This document shows, piece by piece, positions 44,274 through 53,377 of a stretch of DNA of 64,000 nucleotides. The notes below the pieces were generated by a model. The model saw only the letters and a list, made by a program, of their open reading frames with translations. It had not been told where the DNA came from and searched no databases. Position 1 is the stretch's first letter. Each line of letters opens with the position of its first letter. Source of the DNA: Halorhabdus sp. BNX81 (GTDB taxonomy: Archaea; Halobacteriota; Halobacteria; Halobacteriales; Haloarculaceae). The DNA lies in assembly GCF_029229925.1 (NCBI RefSeq), contig NZ_CP107254.1, positions 2,418,001 to 2,482,000 on the forward strand. Reading direction: 5' to 3'. Position numbers and translations under genes: made by a program.

Positions 44274-44965
44274 AAGTGGTTTCGCTCACAAGACACGGAG
44301 GTCTCGAACGTTGGATATACTGGTAAGTCCGTGTAATTCCAATAGTCCGCCGGCGAATAGCGATTATAAAATTCGTGGAAAAGACTTACGGACAGCATCT
44401 TTTCATCATCTTCTGCATTCTTGATCCACCTCTCCCCCATATTTTCAAGTTCAACGAACTGGTTTTTACCTTCTTTATCCAGTAATTGGAATGGGGAAGA
44501 TGGATACGTATATGTGTGGGCCACGGTCTCATTTGGAACGGACTCGATCTCACGAGCAATATGCGGGACGTCGTAGGACGCCGAAACTCCGCCTTGTACT
44601 CCTCCAGGCGTGTACGAGGCGGACATTGACCAGTCAAGTGAACCGGTTTTCGGTGTCGTCGGTCCCCAATCGGTTATTTCGTACCCGCCGGACTCATTGT
44701 CGTCCCAGTCTTGCGTTATCGTCGTCTCGTTGTTCTCGGTACCATCCCATCCCGCAGCGTATGTAGTACCGGGATAGATTCCTGCCCGTGGGGTACAGGC
44801 GATGTAGTTTTCGCCATCTCGACTGTCGTTTTTCACTTCCCACATTTCGACGAACAAGTCCACCTTACCAGCCTCTTTTATTTCTCCATTGTCCAATTCG
44901 GCAGAGACGGTATCTTTCACAGTTGTCGTTCCAATCCGAGACCATTCTGGTTCTGGCATTGTCAT
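44270..44965 (-). CDS. Uncharacterised protein of the AT-rich cassette
   Basis: A 231-residue soluble, Trp/Tyr/Thr-rich protein (e.g. SLDWSMSASYTPGGVQGG, SPADYWNYTDLPVY), beta-sheet in character and without membrane helices or a signal peptide of its own. ATGA overlap at both ends couples it to its neighbours. The composition suggests a surface or secreted beta protein carried by the preceding gene's system, but this is inference. No family recognised. Confidence 0.65.
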   Translation of the reverse strand: MTMPEPEWSRIGTTTVKDTVSAELDNGEIKEAGKVDLFVEMWEVKNDSRDGENYIACTPRAGIYPGTTYAAGWDGTENNETTITQDWDDNESGGYEITDWGPTTPKTGSLDWSMSASYTPGGVQGGVSASYDVPHIAREIESVPNETVAHTYTYPSSPFQLLDKEGKNQFVELENMGERWIKNAEDDEKMLSVSLFHEFYNRYSPADYWNYTDLPVYPTFETSVSCERNHL

Positions 44966-45484
44966 TTCCCTCCGTTTTCCGCAAGAAATTGCTCGATCGA
45001 CTCATGTGCGTTACGTTCCTGTTGTTTCCGATAGTCACCCGGAGACTTGCCTTGCGTTTCTGCAGGCCGCTTGCTTCTGGCACTATGCGTGGACGCCTGC
45101 TGGAGGGATTGTTTCGATTCGCCCCGGATTTCGGCGATGGGCTGTGGCTCGCTCACACGGAAAATTCGTTCAATCGGTGCACCGTTTTTGACCACAAGAG
45201 CGTACCCAGCTAGATATCCCTCCTCCGGAGTTGGATCACTTGCAAGCACGATCTGGTCAGTTTCACTGGCTCCGTTCTCTATACCATCCAAGGCTTGCGT
45301 TCTGGCGTTATCGATGTGCTTTTGTTTCACTGGTTGACGACGAGTTCCTTTGACACCCACAGGTTCGGGCGTCGACTCCGCCGAGACACCAACGGGTATC
45401 GAACTGATGCCGATGGTTGCTGCAGTCGCTTTCAAAAAAACCACGACGGTCCGATGTTGCGGGGATCAATCTGTCGTGAGACAT
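44962..45484 (-). pseudogene. Tat-exported protein with homopolymer frameshift
   Basis: From ATG 45484 the frame reads MSHDRLIPATSDRRGF, a twin-arginine signal, then shifts at a run of seven T on the coding strand (plus-strand A7, 45434-45440). With six T the signal would read DRRGFLKATAATIGISSIP and continue into the 160-residue downstream frame (VGVSAESTPEPVG... ending FLAENGGK). So the natural protein is about 173 residues and exported. Either a sequencing slip, a real mutation, or on/off slippage. A TATA-like TTGTATATGG (minus strand, near 45512) fits the start at 45484. First gene of the cassette. Confidence 0.7.
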
Positions 45485-45570
45485 CAATATAATACGCATT
45501 GCCCATATACAAAAGAATTACTAATTGATACTATAGCGTTTTATAATAGCATTTGTGTGGATGAAGATCG

Positions 45571-45617
45571 GGATTCTAGTCGTCGCTAATCCAGTAGTGA
45601 CCGGCCAACTAGAATCC
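45571..45617. repeat. 10-bp inverted repeat, 27-base spacer
   Basis: GGATTCTAGT at 45571-45580 and ACTAGAATCC at 45608-45617 are perfect reverse complements. They lie in the 213-base gap upstream of the AT-rich cassette and downstream of idsA. It may be a terminator, operator or insertion boundary. Confidence 0.7.
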
Positions 45618-45697
45618 ACCAACTGCATATAGAGGGTCCCGATCAGCCAGCGCTATCAGATCGATATCCGGTGTCGAGAAAATGTCCGGGTCGCCGG

Positions 45698-46738
45698 TCA
45701 GTACTCGCGTTCGATCAGGAAGTCCGCGATCCCTTCCAGCAGATCCCGGGACTCGTTGTCGGGGAGCACTTCGAGGTTCCGTTTGCCGTCCCTGATGAGT
45801 CCCTCGGCCGTCTCGCGGGCGAAGTCGATACTGCCGGCTTCCTCTAGCTCGGCAACGGCCTCGTCGATGGTCGCCTCGTCGACGGCTTCGACGTCGTCGG
45901 TCGGGACGAGATTTTCGACGTCGACGCCCTGATTGCGGGCGTGGACGGTGATGATCGTGCGCTTGTTCTCGACGAGGTCGCTGCCGCGCTGCTTGCCCAG
46001 CTTTTCGCTCGGCGTCGTCAGATCCAGCAGGTCGTCCTGGATCTGGAAGCCACGCCCGATGTTGAGGCCGTACTGATAGAGCGGATCGACGTAGTCGTCC
46101 TCGCCCATCAGGATCGCGGGGATCGACGCCGCGGCGGCGTACAGCACTGCGGTTTTGAGTTCGACCATCTCCAGGTAGTCCTCGGTCGTGACCGTCTCGT
46201 CGGTCTCGAACTCGATGTCCATCGACTGGCCCTCACAGATCTGGGTACAGGTCGTCGCGAGTTCCGACAGCGCCCGGACCGACCGGTCGCCGGTCGACCC
46301 GGTTTCGAGCATGTTCTCGAAGGCCTTCGCGTAGAGGGTGTCGCCCGCGAGAATCGCCGTCGAGAGGTCGAACTCCCGGTGGACGGCCGGGACCCCGCGA
46401 CGCATGTCGTCGTCGTCCATGATGTCGTCGTGGATGAGGGTAAACGACTGGATGATCTCGATACTCACCGCGGCGGACATCATGTCGATCGGGCCCTCGG
46501 CAGCCGGGAACTCCCGATACGGCTCGCTCCGCGGGGGAACGTCGGCGATCGACTCGGCTACGAGCAGCAGGATCGTCGGCCGGAGTCGCTTGCCGCCGGC
46601 GTCCAGCAGGTACCGCGAGGCCTCATAGAGCTTCTTGGGCTCGACGACCGGGAGGTTCTCGGGAATCGCGTCGTTGACCTGCCCGCGTCGCCACTCGATC
46701 GCCTCCATGACCGCCTGCGAGTCGACAGTATCCGTCAT
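45698..46738 (-). CDS. idsA: Geranylgeranyl/farnesyl diphosphate synthase
   Basis: A 346-residue trans-prenyltransferase making C15-C25 chains for archaeal lipids. The first Asp-rich motif is DDIMDDD (residues 104-110), the second is QIQDDLLD (232-239). GGKRLRP binds the diphosphate. The start at 46738 is ten bases after the rnj stop; the ATG at 46744 is an alternative. Part of the mvk-ipk-...-rnj-idsA isoprenoid run. Confidence 0.92.
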   Translation of the reverse strand: MTDTVDSQAVMEAIEWRRGQVNDAIPENLPVVEPKKLYEASRYLLDAGGKRLRPTILLLVAESIADVPPRSEPYREFPAAEGPIDMMSAAVSIEIIQSFTLIHDDIMDDDDMRRGVPAVHREFDLSTAILAGDTLYAKAFENMLETGSTGDRSVRALSELATTCTQICEGQSMDIEFETDETVTTEDYLEMVELKTAVLYAAAASIPAILMGEDDYVDPLYQYGLNIGRGFQIQDDLLDLTTPSEKLGKQRGSDLVENKRTIITVHARNQGVDVENLVPTDDVEAVDEATIDEAVAELEEAGSIDFARETAEGLIRDGKRNLEVLPDNESRDLLEGIADFLIEREY

Positions 46739-46748
46739 CGGCAACGGA

Positions 46749-48092
46749 TTATTCGACCAGGGTGATCACGTTACCGTTTCGCGTGACGTGCAGGTCCTCG
46801 CCGAGCTCGTAGCCCTCGCTCTCGGCGAGTTCGACGTACGGCGCGAACCCACCCATGCTCTGGTGGGCCGGGATGATGTGTTCGGGTTCGAGTGTGTTGA
46901 GCATCTCGTAGTGGCCCTCGCGGTTGAGGTGACCCGAGACGTGGACCTCGTCGTAGATGCGGGCCCCCTGCATCTTCAGCAGCGTCTCGCTCTGGTAGCG
47001 CTGGCCCTCGTTGGTGGGTTCGGGGATCACACGGGCCGAGAAGATGACCTTGTCACCCTCCTCGAGTTCGTAGGGCGTGTCGCCACGGCCCATCCGGGTG
47101 AGCATCGCGCGCGGTTCGCCCTGGTGGCCGGTGACGATCGGCAGGAAGTTCTCCTTGCCCTCGCTCATGATCCGCTTGAACGTGCGGTCGACGGACTTGC
47201 GGTGACCGTACATCCCCAGGTCCTCGGGGAACTCGACGAAGTCGAGTCGTTCGGCCGTCCCGGAGTACTTCTCCATCGAGCGACCGAGAAGAACGGGCTG
47301 GCGACCGATGTCGTCGGCGAACTCGACGAGACTCTTCACGCGGGCGATGTGAGAGGAGAACGTCGTCGCGACGATCCCGCCGTCGTAGTCCTCCATGCTG
47401 TACATGACGTCCTTGAGGTGTTTTCGAGCGACGGACTCACTCGGCGTTCGCCCCTTCTTGCCGGCGTTCGTACAGTCCTCGATGTAACAGAGGACGCCTT
47501 CGTCGCCGAGTTCGCCGAAGCGCTCCATGTCGATCGGGTCGCCGACGACCGGATCGTGGTCCATGCGCTTGTCCAGTCCGTAGACGACCGCGCCTTCGGG
47601 CGTGTGGAGGACCGGGTTGATCGCGTCGATGATCGAGTGAGTTACGTTGACGAACTCGAGTTCGACGCCGTCGTCGCCGATCGAGGTCGTCGCGCCGGCG
47701 TCCATCTTCACGAGGTCGTTCTCGACGCCGAACTTCTCCTCGCCCTGGATCTGCTGTTTGACGAGTTCGATCGTAAAGGGCGTCGCCATGATCGGTGCGT
47801 CATAGCGGTGGGCCAGCTTGCTGATCGCACCGATGTGATCGAGGTGGCCGTGGGTCGGCACGATGGCCTTGACGTCGCCCTCGATCTCGCTCATGACGCG
47901 ATCGTCGGGGATCGCGCCCATGTCGATCAGGTCCAGGCTGTGCATCCGCTCGGTCTCGACGTTGTCGTGGATCAGGACCTTCGAGAGGTTCAGGCCCATG
48001 TCGAAGATCACGACGTCCTCGCCCGCCCGCACCGCAGTCATCTGTCGTCCCACTTCCTCGTAACCGCCAATGGTGGCAATCTCGATTTCCAT
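46749..48092 (-). CDS. rnj: Archaeal RNase J (metallo-beta-lactamase/beta-CASP)
   Basis: A 447-residue 5'-3' exoribonuclease. The metal-binding motif THGHLDH sits at residues 80-86, and beta-CASP motifs follow ([10 protein letters not shown] region, [18 protein letters not shown]). It shortens mRNA and can remove 5' triphosphate-free RNAs. It lies within the isoprenoid gene run, a conserved haloarchaeal arrangement with idsA next. Confidence 0.92.
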   Translation of the reverse strand: MEIEIATIGGYEEVGRQMTAVRAGEDVVIFDMGLNLSKVLIHDNVETERMHSLDLIDMGAIPDDRVMSEIEGDVKAIVPTHGHLDHIGAISKLAHRYDAPIMATPFTIELVKQQIQGEEKFGVENDLVKMDAGATTSIGDDGVELEFVNVTHSIIDAINPVLHTPEGAVVYGLDKRMDHDPVVGDPIDMERFGELGDEGVLCYIEDCTNAGKKGRTPSESVARKHLKDVMYSMEDYDGGIVATTFSSHIARVKSLVEFADDIGRQPVLLGRSMEKYSGTAERLDFVEFPEDLGMYGHRKSVDRTFKRIMSEGKENFLPIVTGHQGEPRAMLTRMGRGDTPYELEEGDKVIFSARVIPEPTNEGQRYQSETLLKMQGARIYDEVHVSGHLNREGHYEMLNTLEPEHIIPAHQSMGGFAPYVELAESEGYELGEDLHVTRNGNVITLVE

Positions 48093-48286
48093 AGTTGTTC
48101 CTCCGAGTGGGCCACCCGACGGAGGTTCCCAACGTCCGACAGCACGGTGCTATCGAGTGTGTCGGCAGCGTCGACCGCCATCCGGATCGACCGGACTGAC
48201 TGGGGCGCGAGCCAGCGTTCCTCACTGGCCCGCGACCCGGCGACGACGTGGGCAAGCAGTGCCCGACGCCGTCGCGACGATCGCAT
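48038..48286 (-). CDS. Possible small protein in the rnj leader
   Basis: An 82-residue frame from ATG 48286 that overlaps the first 55 bases of rnj in another frame. Codons between 48286 and about 48105 are GC-ending and the product ([20 protein letters not shown]...) looks coding, but it degrades where it enters rnj. It may be a real upstream gene with a frameshift, or a leader ORF. A TATA-like GGTTTTTACC lies near 48362-48371, so the rnj transcript would have a long leader. Confidence 0.3.
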   Translation of the reverse strand: MRSSRRRRALLAHVVAGSRASEERWLAPQSVRSIRMAVDAADTLDSTVLSDVGNLRRVAHSEEQLWKSRLPPLAVTRKWDDR

Positions 48287-48395
48287 TCGACGTCCATCCG
48301 TCGGCCGCCGGTCCGTACGGGCGGCCGAGCGCTCGGTTACTACCCGGTATGTGGCGCGGCGGTAAAAACCGTGCGGGTTGGGGCCAACGCCGAAA

Positions 48396-49508
48396 TTACC
48401 CCTGTTCGTCGTCGCTATCCGTGGATTCGGGCACTGAATCCGCGCTTTCCACCGCCGCGTCCGAGGACGCACCAGTCGTCTCATCGCGCTCCTCGGCCGT
48501 GTCCGCCGGTTCGTCGGCGGGGGCCTCGGGCTCGAAATCGTCCGGGGCAAGCGGGTCATCCGCTTCCGGAGTCGGATCGGAACCGTCAGCCGACTCCGGG
48601 ATGGCATTGTCGTCCTCGGAGGTGTCGGTATCGCCAGTCACGTCGGTGACGGGCGCATCGACCGCGGCGGTATCCGTTGGCGGAGACACGTCCGTCTCGA
48701 CAGCCCCTGTGGTGTCCCCCGATTCGACCTCGCGGGTCGACTCGGACGCATCGATCGCACTGCCACTCACCCACTCGTCGTCACCCGACTCGTCACGATC
48801 CGCTGGCGGGGCCCCGTCGGTTTCGGTCCTCAACCGGTCCCGTTCGCTGGCTGGCGATTCGACGGGTTCCTCCTCGGAAGTGGCTCGTCGATCCGGTGGC
48901 TGGCTCGTCGGTTCGGCCCCCTCGGCCGGGGGTTCGGGCGCACCTGAGGACGCCCTCCGGGCTTCTTCGGGCCCCTCCTCGCCCTCCAGGTCGCGTTCGA
49001 CTTCACGAATCCAGTGCTCCTCGTCGGGTTCCGTGGGCGCACGTCGTTCCGATGTCGATTCCGCAGCCGGTTGCGCCCGCGTGCGGTCTCGCTGGGGTCG
49101 GTGTGGCTGACCGCCCACCGGCGCACGCCCGGCCCGTCGCCGGGCACGGTTCCGCTCGGCTGGGTCGGAAACGGGTTGTTCGGCTGGGCCGTCGTCAGTC
49201 CCGTCTTCGCCGGCCGGTTCGAGGCTTGCGGCCTCGATGCCGACCCGGACGCCATCGGCGACGATCGCGAGGACGATCATGAAAAATCCGGCGAGCAAGA
49301 CGAGTGCGCCGACGGCGAGAAGCCCCGCGCCGGCGAGCAGTTTCACGCCGACATCGGGTGCCCGCCCGCCGGGCATCCACCCGGGAACGTCACGGAGGAG
49401 GACAAGCCCACCACCGGCGACGGCACCGCCGGCGACGGCGACCGCCAGAAAATACCCGAACAGTCGCACCCAGTAGCGAAGACTCTCTTTGACGCTGATC
49501 GCAACCAT
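48396..49508 (-). CDS. Membrane protein with long acidic disordered tail
   Basis: A 370-residue protein. The N-terminus has a cytosolic start (MVAISVKESLRYW) and two membrane helices (about 14-37 and 56-85). The remaining 260 residues are low-complexity Asp/Glu/Pro/Ser/Thr, likely a disordered cytoplasmic or external tail. Its place between ipk and rnj is shared by related haloarchaea as far as I recall. Function unknown. Confidence 0.7.
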   Translation of the reverse strand: MVAISVKESLRYWVRLFGYFLAVAVAGGAVAGGGLVLLRDVPGWMPGGRAPDVGVKLLAGAGLLAVGALVLLAGFFMIVLAIVADGVRVGIEAASLEPAGEDGTDDGPAEQPVSDPAERNRARRRAGRAPVGGQPHRPQRDRTRAQPAAESTSERRAPTEPDEEHWIREVERDLEGEEGPEEARRASSGAPEPPAEGAEPTSQPPDRRATSEEEPVESPASERDRLRTETDGAPPADRDESGDDEWVSGSAIDASESTREVESGDTTGAVETDVSPPTDTAAVDAPVTDVTGDTDTSEDDNAIPESADGSDPTPEADDPLAPDDFEPEAPADEPADTAEERDETTGASSDAAVESADSVPESTDSDDEQG

Positions 49509-49574
49509 GTCGGGGCCAACGCAAACCGGAGGGAAGTAAATTTCGGGGAGTTGCACAGCGAGCGACGCGATCGG

Positions 49575-50309
49575 TCACTCGATCAGTGTGCCGGGATCCT
49601 CGCCAGCGAGAAACGCCGCCAGGTCCGCGGGGCCGAAGATCGACGCCGGGGTCTCCAGGTCGAGCAAGGCACGCACTTTCCCGGCCATACCGCCGGTGAC
49701 GTCGGTCGCCTCGCTCTCCCCGAGGGCGTCGCCAACGGCCCCGACGTCCGCGATCCGGTCGATCACCGCCCCGGACGAATCGAGGACGCCCGGCACGCCC
49801 GAACAGAGCCCGATCCGGTCGGCCCCGAGCGAGCGGGCGAGAGAGACGACGATCTCGTCGCCGCTCAGGATCGTCGCGCCCGCGCCGGCCTGGACGACCA
49901 CGTCGCCGAAGAGGACGGGCACGAACCCCTCGGCTTGCAGGCGCTCGACCACAGCAGTCGGCAGGGTCGTCTCGCCGGTTTCGTCCCGGGAAGCCACCGA
50001 GAACGGGTCGACCGGAAGGGCGGACACGCCGGCTGCCTGGAGGGCCTCGACCACGTGATCGTCGAGCCGGCGCATGGCGTCGTGGATAGCGTAGACGCCC
50101 ACCGCGTCGTGGGTGCCGTCCGTCGTGGTGACGCCGTGAGCCTCGGCGTGGTGGTGGCCGAAGCTCCCGCCGCCGTGGACGATCACGAGGTCCTCGACGT
50201 CGGCCGCCCCGATGGCCTCGGCTGCCGCCGCGAGCGCCTCGTTATCGACGGTCTCGGGCGTGTCCTTCGCCGTGATGACGCTGCCACCGAGTTTGAGGAT
50301 CGTCGTCAT
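49575..50309 (-). CDS. Isopentenyl phosphate kinase
   Basis: A 244-residue amino-acid-kinase-fold enzyme making isopentenyl diphosphate from isopentenyl phosphate, the last step of the archaeal mevalonate route. Signatures: KLGGSVITAKD (phosphate loop) and GGGSFGHHHA, with the catalytic His characteristic of this family. It lies 31 bases after mvk on the same strand. Confidence 0.9.
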   Translation of the reverse strand: MTTILKLGGSVITAKDTPETVDNEALAAAAEAIGAADVEDLVIVHGGGSFGHHHAEAHGVTTTDGTHDAVGVYAIHDAMRRLDDHVVEALQAAGVSALPVDPFSVASRDETGETTLPTAVVERLQAEGFVPVLFGDVVVQAGAGATILSGDEIVVSLARSLGADRIGLCSGVPGVLDSSGAVIDRIADVGAVGDALGESEATDVTGGMAGKVRALLDLETPASIFGPADLAAFLAGEDPGTLIE

Positions 50310-50340
50310 GCGGACTTACCCCCCGGAACGCCACGAGCGG

Positions 50341-51333
50341 TCATCGGTCCTCCACCTGGACCCCCTCGGTGTCGAGTTCCGCCCGGAAGGCGTCTTCACA
50401 GCCTGGCGTGTACCGGAGGGCGGTCTCCGTGCCGTCAGTGTCGTCGAGCGCGACGATGCAGCCGCCACCGCCCGCACCGGTGAGTTTCGCGCCGCGGGCG
50501 TCGGCGTCGCGGGCGGCCCAGACCATCGCGTCGAGCGACCGCGAGGAGACCCCAAGCGCCGCGAGTAGTCCGTGGTTGAAATCCATGAGTCGACCGAGTT
50601 CGTCCAAATCTTCGTCGGCAAGTGCGTCCTCGCCGCGACGGACCACGTCACCGATCGCTTCGACAGTATCGGCCGCGAAGTCGTACTCCTCGCGCAACCC
50701 GCGAACGCCCGAGACGAGCGCGCCCGTATCGCCGGATCCCCCGTCGTAGCCGATCACGAACGGCAGGTTCGGGACGGCATCGAGTCGCCGGCAGTCGTCG
50801 CCCTCGACGCGGACGGCCCCACCCATCGCCGAGCAGAAGGTGTCGGCCCGCGAGGCCTCCCCGTCCTGAACGGCACGTTCGACCTGGTAGGCCCGATCGG
50901 CGATCTCCTCGGAGTCCAAGGTAACGCCGAGCTCACGGGTCGCGGCGTCGATCGCGGCGACCACAACCGCCGCCGAGGAGCCGAGTCCAGCACCGAGCGG
51001 GATCGCACTGTCGATGTGGACGTCGAAGCCCGCGTCGGGCCGGCCGGTCGCGTCGCGGGCCTGCTCGATCGCCTCGTTGACGTAGCCCATCGCCGCCTCC
51101 AGCAGCGGTTGCTCGACGTCGACGTCCGGCGTTCCCGCCGTGTCCCCGCTGTACTCGACAGTGAAGCCATCGAGTGTGAGGTCGCCGGCATCGACCCGGA
51201 GCGCTTCGTCGTCTCGAAGTGTCGCCGTCACCGACGCGCGGCGCTCGATCGCGCAGGGGACGGCGGGTTCGCCGTAGACGACGGCGTGCTCGCCGAAGAG
51301 ATACACCTTGCCCGGGGCGCTCGAAGTGACCAT
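50341..51333 (-). CDS. mvk: Mevalonate kinase (GHMP family)
   Basis: A 330-residue GHMP kinase phosphorylating mevalonate. SAPGKVYLFGEHAVVYGEPAV opens the protein, GAGLGSSAAVVVA is the ATP loop, and TGAGGGGCIVAL is motif 3. The start at 51333 (MVTSSAPGK) gives the family N-terminus. Feeds isopentenyl phosphate kinase downstream and idsA beyond. Confidence 0.92.
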   Translation of the reverse strand: MVTSSAPGKVYLFGEHAVVYGEPAVPCAIERRASVTATLRDDEALRVDAGDLTLDGFTVEYSGDTAGTPDVDVEQPLLEAAMGYVNEAIEQARDATGRPDAGFDVHIDSAIPLGAGLGSSAAVVVAAIDAATRELGVTLDSEEIADRAYQVERAVQDGEASRADTFCSAMGGAVRVEGDDCRRLDAVPNLPFVIGYDGGSGDTGALVSGVRGLREEYDFAADTVEAIGDVVRRGEDALADEDLDELGRLMDFNHGLLAALGVSSRSLDAMVWAARDADARGAKLTGAGGGGCIVALDDTDGTETALRYTPGCEDAFRAELDTEGVQVEDR

Positions 51334-51380
51334 GGTAGGGGTTGGAACAGCGACTGCCAAGGGCGTTCCGGAGTCCCCGC

Positions 51381-51749
51381 TCAGATATCTGTCTCCCGAG
51401 CGAGATAACGGCCGAGAAGTCCACCGAGGGCACTGAGCCCGACGCTGTACACCAGGGCAAACATGAGCACGATGATCCCCAAGATGCCAAACAGAGCCGT
51501 GATCGAGCCGGCCGTTCCGAACGCCGGCAGGAACGGAATGATCGTCGCCAGCAGCGTCAGCGCGAACACCAGCGGGATCGCAGCGATGAGCCCCGACAGT
51601 GCTCCGACCCGGATTCCGGCCGACTCGTCACCGCCCTGGAGATATCCCGCGACGGCCCCGCCGACCAGCGGTGAGAACGGTACGAACGTGAAGACGACGG
51701 TAGCGACCGCCCCAATGACCGCATTGAGCAACGTATTACCTTCAGCCAT
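51381..51749 (-). CDS. DUF5518-type membrane protein
   Basis: A 122-residue haloarchaeal membrane protein with four hydrophobic segments. FSPLVGGAVAGYLQGGDESAG with a Gly-rich turn between helices one and two is typical of DUF5518. The ATG at 51749 (MAEGNTLLNAV) is chosen over 51776. It precedes mvk by 47 bases and may share its transcript. No known role. Confidence 0.7.
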   Translation of the reverse strand: MAEGNTLLNAVIGAVATVVFTFVPFSPLVGGAVAGYLQGGDESAGIRVGALSGLIAAIPLVFALTLLATIIPFLPAFGTAGSITALFGILGIIVLMFALVYSVGLSALGGLLGRYLARETDI

Positions 51750-51815
51750 GCGTTCGGGATTGCCGGCTGTCGACAAGAAACTTCCCCCGGACGGCGTTGG
51801 CCGCCCGCGGTGGCC

Positions 51816-52025
51816 TTACTCGTCCTCGCTCATCTGTTCGCCAAGCCGGCGACCGAACTGGTACCCCTTTTTCGAAATCGCGTAAAAAATGACGCTCCCG
51901 ACGGCAACCCCGGCCAGTATCGCCAGCACAGTCGGCCCCGACACCGAAATGTCGACGACGGAGACGACGGCTCCGAAAAGGACAACGACGACAGCCGTCC
52001 ACGCCATCGCTTTCCAGGTTTCCAT
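51816..52025 (-). CDS. Small membrane protein, two helices
   Basis: Sixty-nine residues: METWKAMAWTAVVVVLFGAV begins the first helix, a second follows (PTVLAILAGVAVGSVIFYA), then a basic and acidic tail (GRRLGEQMSEDE). Conserved-looking haloarchaeal layout; not recognised by name. Confidence 0.7.
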   Translation of the reverse strand: METWKAMAWTAVVVVLFGAVVSVVDISVSGPTVLAILAGVAVGSVIFYAISKKGYQFGRRLGEQMSEDE

Positions 52026-52134
52026 ACCCCCACGTATGCCGACCGCGTCCGTATAGGTGTCGGCTTGTACCGACGGTCCCGTCGTAGCATCCGTGTGGCC
52101 ACATCCATATAGTGGTCGCGCCCGTAGACTCCGT

Positions 52135-52476
52135 ATGGCACCGACGCTCGTTTACGACGACGACTGTGGCTTCTGTACGCGGTCCGCGAGGTTTGTCGCT
52201 CGCCACGGGGCCGTCGAACTCGTCGGCTTCTCCGAGCTGTCGCCGTCGCTTCGCGACCGGCTTCCGCCGGACTACCGGACGTGTGCACACCTCGTGACTG
52301 AGGACGCCGTCTACTCGTGTGGCGAATCGATCGAGCGCGCGCTGGCCGAAACGGAACTCGTCCCGGCCCCGCTGTTTGGCGTCTTCCGGGCGCTTCCGGG
52401 ATACCCCTCCCTCCGGGAGTGGGGCTACCGCCGGATCGCGGAAAATCGCGGGCCGATCGGTCGGTTGTTGCCGTAG
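52135..52476 (+). CDS. DCC-family thiol-disulfide oxidoreductase (DUF393)
   Basis: A 113-residue thioredoxin-like protein with the name-giving motif in VYDDDCGFC near the N-terminus, followed by a helical region and RALPGYPSLREWGYRRIAENR at the end, typical of DUF393. It is thought to act as a small redox protein. The ATG at 52135 begins the fold directly; upstream residues are basic and not of the family. Confidence 0.82.
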   Translation: MAPTLVYDDDCGFCTRSARFVARHGAVELVGFSELSPSLRDRLPPDYRTCAHLVTEDAVYSCGESIERALAETELVPAPLFGVFRALPGYPSLREWGYRRIAENRGPIGRLLP

Positions 52477-52558
52477 TGCCGACGTGGCTAGGGGAAACAC
52501 TGTCGACGAGCAGGTGCCCGCCCGTACCTTCTTGGCCGTCGGCCCCCTTGCTTCGGGC

Positions 52559-53377
52559 ATGGAACACGTAACCGTCGCCGGCACCGAGGTTCCCGCTCTC
52601 GGCATCGGTACCTGGCAGATGGAGCCCGAGACCGCCTACGACGCTGTCAGCGACGCGCTCGACGTCGGCTATCGACACGTCGACACCGCCCAGCTCTACG
52701 AGAACGAAGCCGGTGTCGGCCGAGCGATCGCCGACGCCGACGTCGAGCGCGAGGACATCTTCCTCACGACGAAGGTCAATCCCCGCCACCGATCGGTCGA
52801 GTCGATCGTCGACAGCGTCGCGGACAGCCTCGCAGCGCTCGGAACTGAGTACGTCGATCTACTGCTGATCCACTGGCCGAACCCCCTGGCCGATCTCGAA
52901 ACGGTGATGGACGGCTTGAACGAGGCCGTCGATCGCGAGATGGCCCGCCACATCGGCGTGAGTAACTTCGGGAAAGACCGACTCGACCGTACGCGTGAAC
53001 TCTCCGACGCGCCGATCCTGACTGACCAGGTCCTGTTTCACCCCTGGTGGCCACAACGGGAGTTGCTCGCCTACTGCCAGCGCGAGGACGTCATGCTGAC
53101 GGCCTACAGCCCGCTGGCCAACGGCGCGTTGCTGGACGACGCGTTGCTCGAAGAGATCGGCGAGCGCTACGGCAAGACCGGCCCACAGGTCGCGATCCGG
53201 TGGGCGACCCAGCACGAGAACGTCGCCACGATCCCGATGTCCACCTCCCGGGAACACATCGCCGAGAACCTCGACGTCTTCGACTTCAAACTCACGCGCG
53301 CGGAACACGACCGCGTGACGCGGCCGTCGTACCTCCAGACCGGGAAGGCGCTGTTCGGCGGGATGCTCAGCGGGTGA
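52559..53377 (+). CDS. Aldo/keto reductase
   Basis: A 272-residue NADPH-dependent carbonyl reductase with the TIM-barrel catalytic tetrad D42, Y47 (DTAQLYENE), K72 (TTKVNP) and H105 (LLIHWPNP). The C-terminal IPMSTSREHIAENLDVFDF binds the cofactor. Substrate unknown; close to 2,5-diketogluconate reductase-like AKR5. It ends overlapping the convergent frameshifted gene by 11 bases. Confidence 0.88.
   Translation: MEHVTVAGTEVPALGIGTWQMEPETAYDAVSDALDVGYRHVDTAQLYENEAGVGRAIADADVEREDIFLTTKVNPRHRSVESIVDSVADSLAALGTEYVDLLLIHWPNPLADLETVMDGLNEAVDREMARHIGVSNFGKDRLDRTRELSDAPILTDQVLFHPWWPQRELLAYCQREDVMLTAYSPLANGALLDDALLEEIGERYGKTGPQVAIRWATQHENVATIPMSTSREHIAENLDVFDFKLTRAEHDRVTRPSYLQTGKALFGGMLSG

Noticed and set aside
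44962-45444. A separate 160-codon gene starting MVFLKATAATIG
   Set aside because: This start lies in the middle of a Tat signal whose twin-arginine part is in the adjacent frame; it is better explained by the T7 frameshift.
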